DNA of 12,500 nucleotides from Penaeus vannamei (lineage: Eukaryota > Arthropoda > Malacostraca > Decapoda > Penaeidae). The position numbers and the translations under genes are program-made. The stretch is from contig NC_091553.1 of the NCBI RefSeq assembly GCF_042767895.1, forward strand, positions 46,462,382-46,474,881. Reading direction: 5' to 3'. Each line of letters starts with the position of its first letter. Position 1 is the stretch's first letter. The notes beneath the pieces are model-generated. The model was given only the letters and a program-made list of their open reading frames with translations, did no database searches and was not told where the DNA came from. Below, piece after piece: positions 11,189-12,500 of the stretch.

Positions 11189-11300
11189 CGATTATGTCTT
11201 CGTCAGAAATACACGTATTTGACCGGTTTCGAATATATATTCATCAGAAATACACGTATTTGACCGGTTTCGATTATGTCTTCGTCAGAAATACACGTAT
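11189..11300. repeat. Terminal satellite units carrying ACACG
   Basis: The last three forward units (11189, 11230 and partial 11271) read ATACACGTAT instead of ATACATGTAT, which adds a CpG. I see this change nowhere else in the array. The middle one is a TATA-like unit. Edge units commonly escape homogenisation, so these may preserve an older sequence state. The last unit stops being colinear at the palindrome centre, between 11295 and 11296. Confidence 0.88.
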
Positions 11301-11337
11301 ATCTGCCGAAGACATATTCGAAACCGGTCAAATACAT
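11297..11337 (-). repeat. Single inverted satellite unit at the array end
   Basis: Read on the minus strand, 11297-11337 is one 41-bp satellite unit. Folded on the axis between 11295 and 11296, the arms 11254-11294 and 11297-11337 pair at 37 of 41 positions, with mismatches at 11290/11301, 11285/11306, 11274/11317 and 11255/11336. The axis coincides with the centre of the unit's own palindrome. The inverted unit has A at position 4, like the TATA-like class, but standard bases at positions 8, 10 and 14, so it looks like an intermediate type. Confidence 0.92.
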
Positions 11338-11571
11338 CTCTTATACTGTGAAGATATTAATTCTCATTCACACCTTTTCTATAATAGGAATAAAGATGGC
11401 AGGAGAGATAATGACAGAAATAATGATAATGATAATTACAGTGATATCTATATTTTTCACGATGATAACTAATGTCATAGTGATGATTATGATGATAATT
11501 CTTATAATATTAATAGTTCTAATTACAATGTTGATAATAATTATTAATTAATCATTATCATCTTGAGCTTC
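11338..11571. repeat. AT-rich flank with degenerate GAT/AAT repeats
   Basis: After the inverted unit the sequence loses all satellite similarity. From about 11407 to 11562 it is a degenerate mixture of GAT, AAT and ATT triplets, ending in ATCATTATCATC, which is partly complementary to the GATAATGAT motif near 11424. Open frames at 11194-11472 and 11276-11551 start inside the satellite and run through this stretch. The second gives an Ile/Met-rich hydrophobic string expected from ATT/ATG/ATA triplets. Neither looks like a real protein. Confidence 0.7.
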
Positions 11572-11717
11572 GAACATGTTAACTAACAAATAAAACAAAA
11601 TGCACAAACGATTTATACGTTTTTATGATTCGATGAAAAAAAAAATATGATAAACAGAACTAAATAGAAATATAGAAATTTCGTTTTCCTATCTTTCCAT
11701 TAGATAAAAAAAACTAG
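11572..11717. other. AT-rich unique sequence, nothing recognised
   Basis: This segment is AT-rich with an A10 run at 11636-11645 and an A8 run at 11706-11713. I see no open frame, RNA gene, transposon end or target-site duplication. Short A-rich phrases resemble the tandem repeat that follows and may be a decayed earlier copy of it. Confidence 0.6.
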
Positions 11718-11931
11718 TAAATGACAATAAACAAGAATAACTAGGAAAATGAAAGATCAATAAAATAAACAAATAAATGACAATAAACAAGAAAAACAAG
11801 AGAAATTGAAGAAACCAAAAATATAACAAGTAAATGACGATAACCAAGAAAAAGAGAAATCAAAGAAACAAGAAAATCAATAAGATAAACAAGTAAATGA
11901 CAATAACCAAGAAAAACAAGAGAAATTGAAA
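11718..11931. repeat. Second, diverged A-rich tandem repeat, four copies of about 56-63 bp
   Basis: The phrase TAAATGACAATAA and its near variants start at 11718, 11774, 11831 and 11894, giving unit lengths of 56, 57 and 63 bp and a last copy that ends near 11931. Each copy continues with an ACAAGAAAAACAAGAGAAA-like segment. The second and fourth copies are most alike. The composition, on the given strand, is almost free of T outside the TAAATGA phrase and a few others. It is unrelated to the 41-bp unit. Confidence 0.8.
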
Positions 11932-11946
11932 AACAACAACAACAAC
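11932..11946. repeat. (AAC)5 microsatellite
   Basis: Five perfect AAC triplets immediately follow the last A-rich tandem unit. They may have arisen by slippage within it. Confidence 0.9.
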
Positions 11947-12096
11947 AAAAAACGAGAAACGAGAGACCTCATTTCATTGCTATTTCAACGGCCTTGGTAA
12001 AGAAACGATGCCAATAACTTCTATGCAACGGCGACTTCCTGTGCAACACCCTCTGCAACACCTATGCAATCTCCTTGGTTTAGTTTCCGCTCGCTG
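11947..12096. other. Short stretch of apparently low-copy sequence
   Basis: This is the only part of the window with mixed base composition. It contains four TGCAA phrases (starting 12024, 12042, 12054 and 12065), three of them in a loose 12-18-bp rhythm. Open frames on both strands cross it (11980-12171 minus, 12008-12403 plus, 12064-12354 plus), but all owe their length to the neighbouring simple repeats. It could be the edge of a dispersed element or ordinary intergenic DNA; I recognise no family. Confidence 0.5.
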
Positions 12097-12271
12097 TTTT
12101 TTTTCTCTCTTTTTCTTTTTCTTCTTCTTTTTCTTCTTCTTTTTCTTCTTCTTCCTCCTCTTCTCCCTCAACCTTTCCCTTTCCCTCTCCCTCTTCTCCC
12201 TTTTCTCCCTCTCCCTCTCCCTTTCCTTCTCCCTCCCCCACCCTCTTCTCCCTCTCCCTCTTCTCCCTCTT
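12097..12271. repeat. 175-bp polypyrimidine tract, T-rich to C-rich
   Basis: Only three purines interrupt this tract (12170, 12171 and 12240). It begins T-rich, with a 12-bp period of CTTCTTCTTTTT at 12121-12156, and shifts gradually to CCCTCT-type repeats. Long homopyrimidine:homopurine DNA can form intramolecular triplexes. A minus-strand frame gives poly-Lys/Arg here and plus-strand frames give Phe/Leu/Ser/Pro runs, all as artefacts. Confidence 0.95.
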
Positions 12272-12500
12272 GGTTGGGGGTGGGGGGTGGGGAGGAGGAG
12301 GTGGGGGGGGGAGTGGGAGGAGGAGGAGGTGGTGGTGGGGGGAGTAGGGGGTAGGGGGAGGGAAAGGGGTGGTAGGGGAGGAGGTGAAGGGAGGTGGTGG
12401 TGATGGTGAGGAGGAGGAGATGGTGGTGGGGGAAGAAAGAGGGGGGGGGGTAGTGGGGAGGAAAGGGGTGGTGGTGGTGAAGGGTATGGGAGGTGGAGGA
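12272..12500. repeat. Cytosine-free G-rich tract, at least 229 bp, running off the right end
   Basis: No C occurs from 12272 to the window end. The tract is made of GGA, GGT and GGGGA-type repeats with a G9 run at 12303-12311 and a G10 run at 12441-12450. It adjoins the polypyrimidine tract directly, so strand composition flips within a few bases. The right end lies outside the window. Such tracts are prone to sequencing and assembly error, so the exact length is uncertain. Confidence 0.95.
12276..12301 (+). other. Candidate G-quadruplex motif
   Basis: Runs G5, G6, G4 and further GG runs are separated by single T or A bases just after the pyrimidine-to-purine switch, satisfying the usual four-run, short-loop pattern for a G-quadruplex on the plus strand. 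Several more such motifs follow, for instance around 12336-12372. Formation in vivo is inference. Confidence 0.7.

Larger units (their letters stand above)
1..11300. repeat. 41-bp tandem satellite array, about 275 units, left end open
   Basis: The standard unit is CGATTATGTCTTCGTCAG at positions 1-18, the perfect palindrome AAATACATGTATTT at 19-32 and GACCGGTTT at 33-41. It repeats head to tail with no spacer. Landmark spacings fit exactly: unit starts run from 1 to 11271 as 265 units of 41 bp, five of 39 and five of 42, then a 30-bp partial unit. The unit is about 37% GC but has three or four CpGs. Each unit holds two palindromes, the 14-bp one and ACCGGT. Because 41 is not a multiple of 3, the TGA at positions 32-34 is read in every frame within 123 bp, so the array cannot encode a long protein. 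Being in phase at base 1, it continues to the left. Satellites of this kind occur at centromeres, pericentromeres, subtelomeres and interstitial sites. I see nothing that decides which, and I do not recognise the family by name. Confidence 0.99.

Noticed and set aside
6558..11270. TATA box promoters in the TATA-like units
   Set aside because: There is no downstream gene, initiator or other promoter element, and each TATA-like unit is followed by more satellite.
1..11300. CRISPR array
   Set aside because: Units are contiguous with no unique spacers, the unit count is very high and no cas-like gene is present. The pattern is a eukaryotic satellite.
1..11300. CENP-B box or telomere repeat within the array
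   Set aside because: No stretch matches the CENP-B box layout of TTCG, A and CGGG elements in the right spacing, and no TTAGGG or TTAGG-type telomere tandem is present. A centromeric role can be neither claimed nor excluded.
1..11300. p53-family half-site in ATACATGTAT
   Set aside because: The CATG core fits, but the flanks break the RRRCWWGYYY pattern at two positions, and a palindrome of this sort arises easily in AT-rich DNA.
1..11300. Whole array as an assembly artefact
   Set aside because: Units differ in many combinations and landmarks keep exact phase over 11 kb, which looping of a short sequence would not produce. Copy number could still be wrong, especially in the identical 287-bp blocks.
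11194..11551. Open frames at 11194-11472 and 11276-11551, the second looking like a hydrophobic membrane protein
   Set aside because: Both start within satellite units and run into GAT/AAT-type low-complexity DNA. The hydrophobicity follows from ATT, ATA and ATG triplets.
11338..12096. Transposon remnant or tRNA/rRNA gene in the right flank
   Set aside because: I found no terminal inverted repeats, target-site duplications, coding similarity or cloverleaf-like structure by eye.
11980..12403. Open frames on both strands over the polypyrimidine/polypurine region
   Set aside because: Their content is poly-Lys, poly-Phe/Leu, poly-Pro or poly-Gly from simple repeats, and frames overlap on both strands.

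Overview
This window holds no gene I can support. Positions 1-11300 are one uninterrupted tandem satellite array with a 41-bp unit. It is already in phase at base 1, so it must extend beyond the left edge. By phase arithmetic it holds 275 complete head-to-tail units (265 of 41 bp, 5 of 39 bp, 5 of 42 bp) plus a 30-bp partial unit. A single inverted unit at 11297-11337 caps it. The rest is non-coding, low-complexity flank. A large satellite, CpG/TpG polymorphism and long simple repeats all point to a eukaryotic nuclear genome, most likely an animal. GAT/AAT-type repeats plus long strand-asymmetric purine tracts are reminiscent of some invertebrates (for example decapod crustaceans), but that is a weak impression and not an identification.

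The array is not uniform. Units are built from a few recurring variants: CpG or TpG at unit positions 7-8, CpG or CpA at 13-14, TA/TG/AA at 28-29, and a four-substitution TATA-like class. The left half (about 1-5770) is dominated by TA and TG types, with scattered CpA types and many CpG-rich units. From about 5774 rightwards the AA type becomes common, and the TATA-like class appears only from 6558. Higher-order structure is visible: two identical 287-bp seven-unit blocks at 10125-10698, a 697-bp seventeen-unit block duplicated at 6886 and 8444, and a 205-bp block present three times around 3685-4586. A run of four 42-bp units at 5979-6146 marks the transition between the two halves.

The right edge is informative. 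The last forward unit switches to an inverted unit exactly at the axis of a 14-bp palindrome carried by each standard unit, giving a near-perfect 41-bp-arm hairpin. Beyond it lie a degenerate GAT/AAT-rich stretch (11407-11562), an A-rich segment with a second, diverged tandem repeat of about 56-63 bp (11718-11931), a short low-copy stretch (about 11947-12096), a 175-bp polypyrimidine tract (12097-12271), and an abrupt switch to a 229-bp cytosine-free G-rich tract running off the window (12272-12500). The longer open frames are by-products of the repeats.
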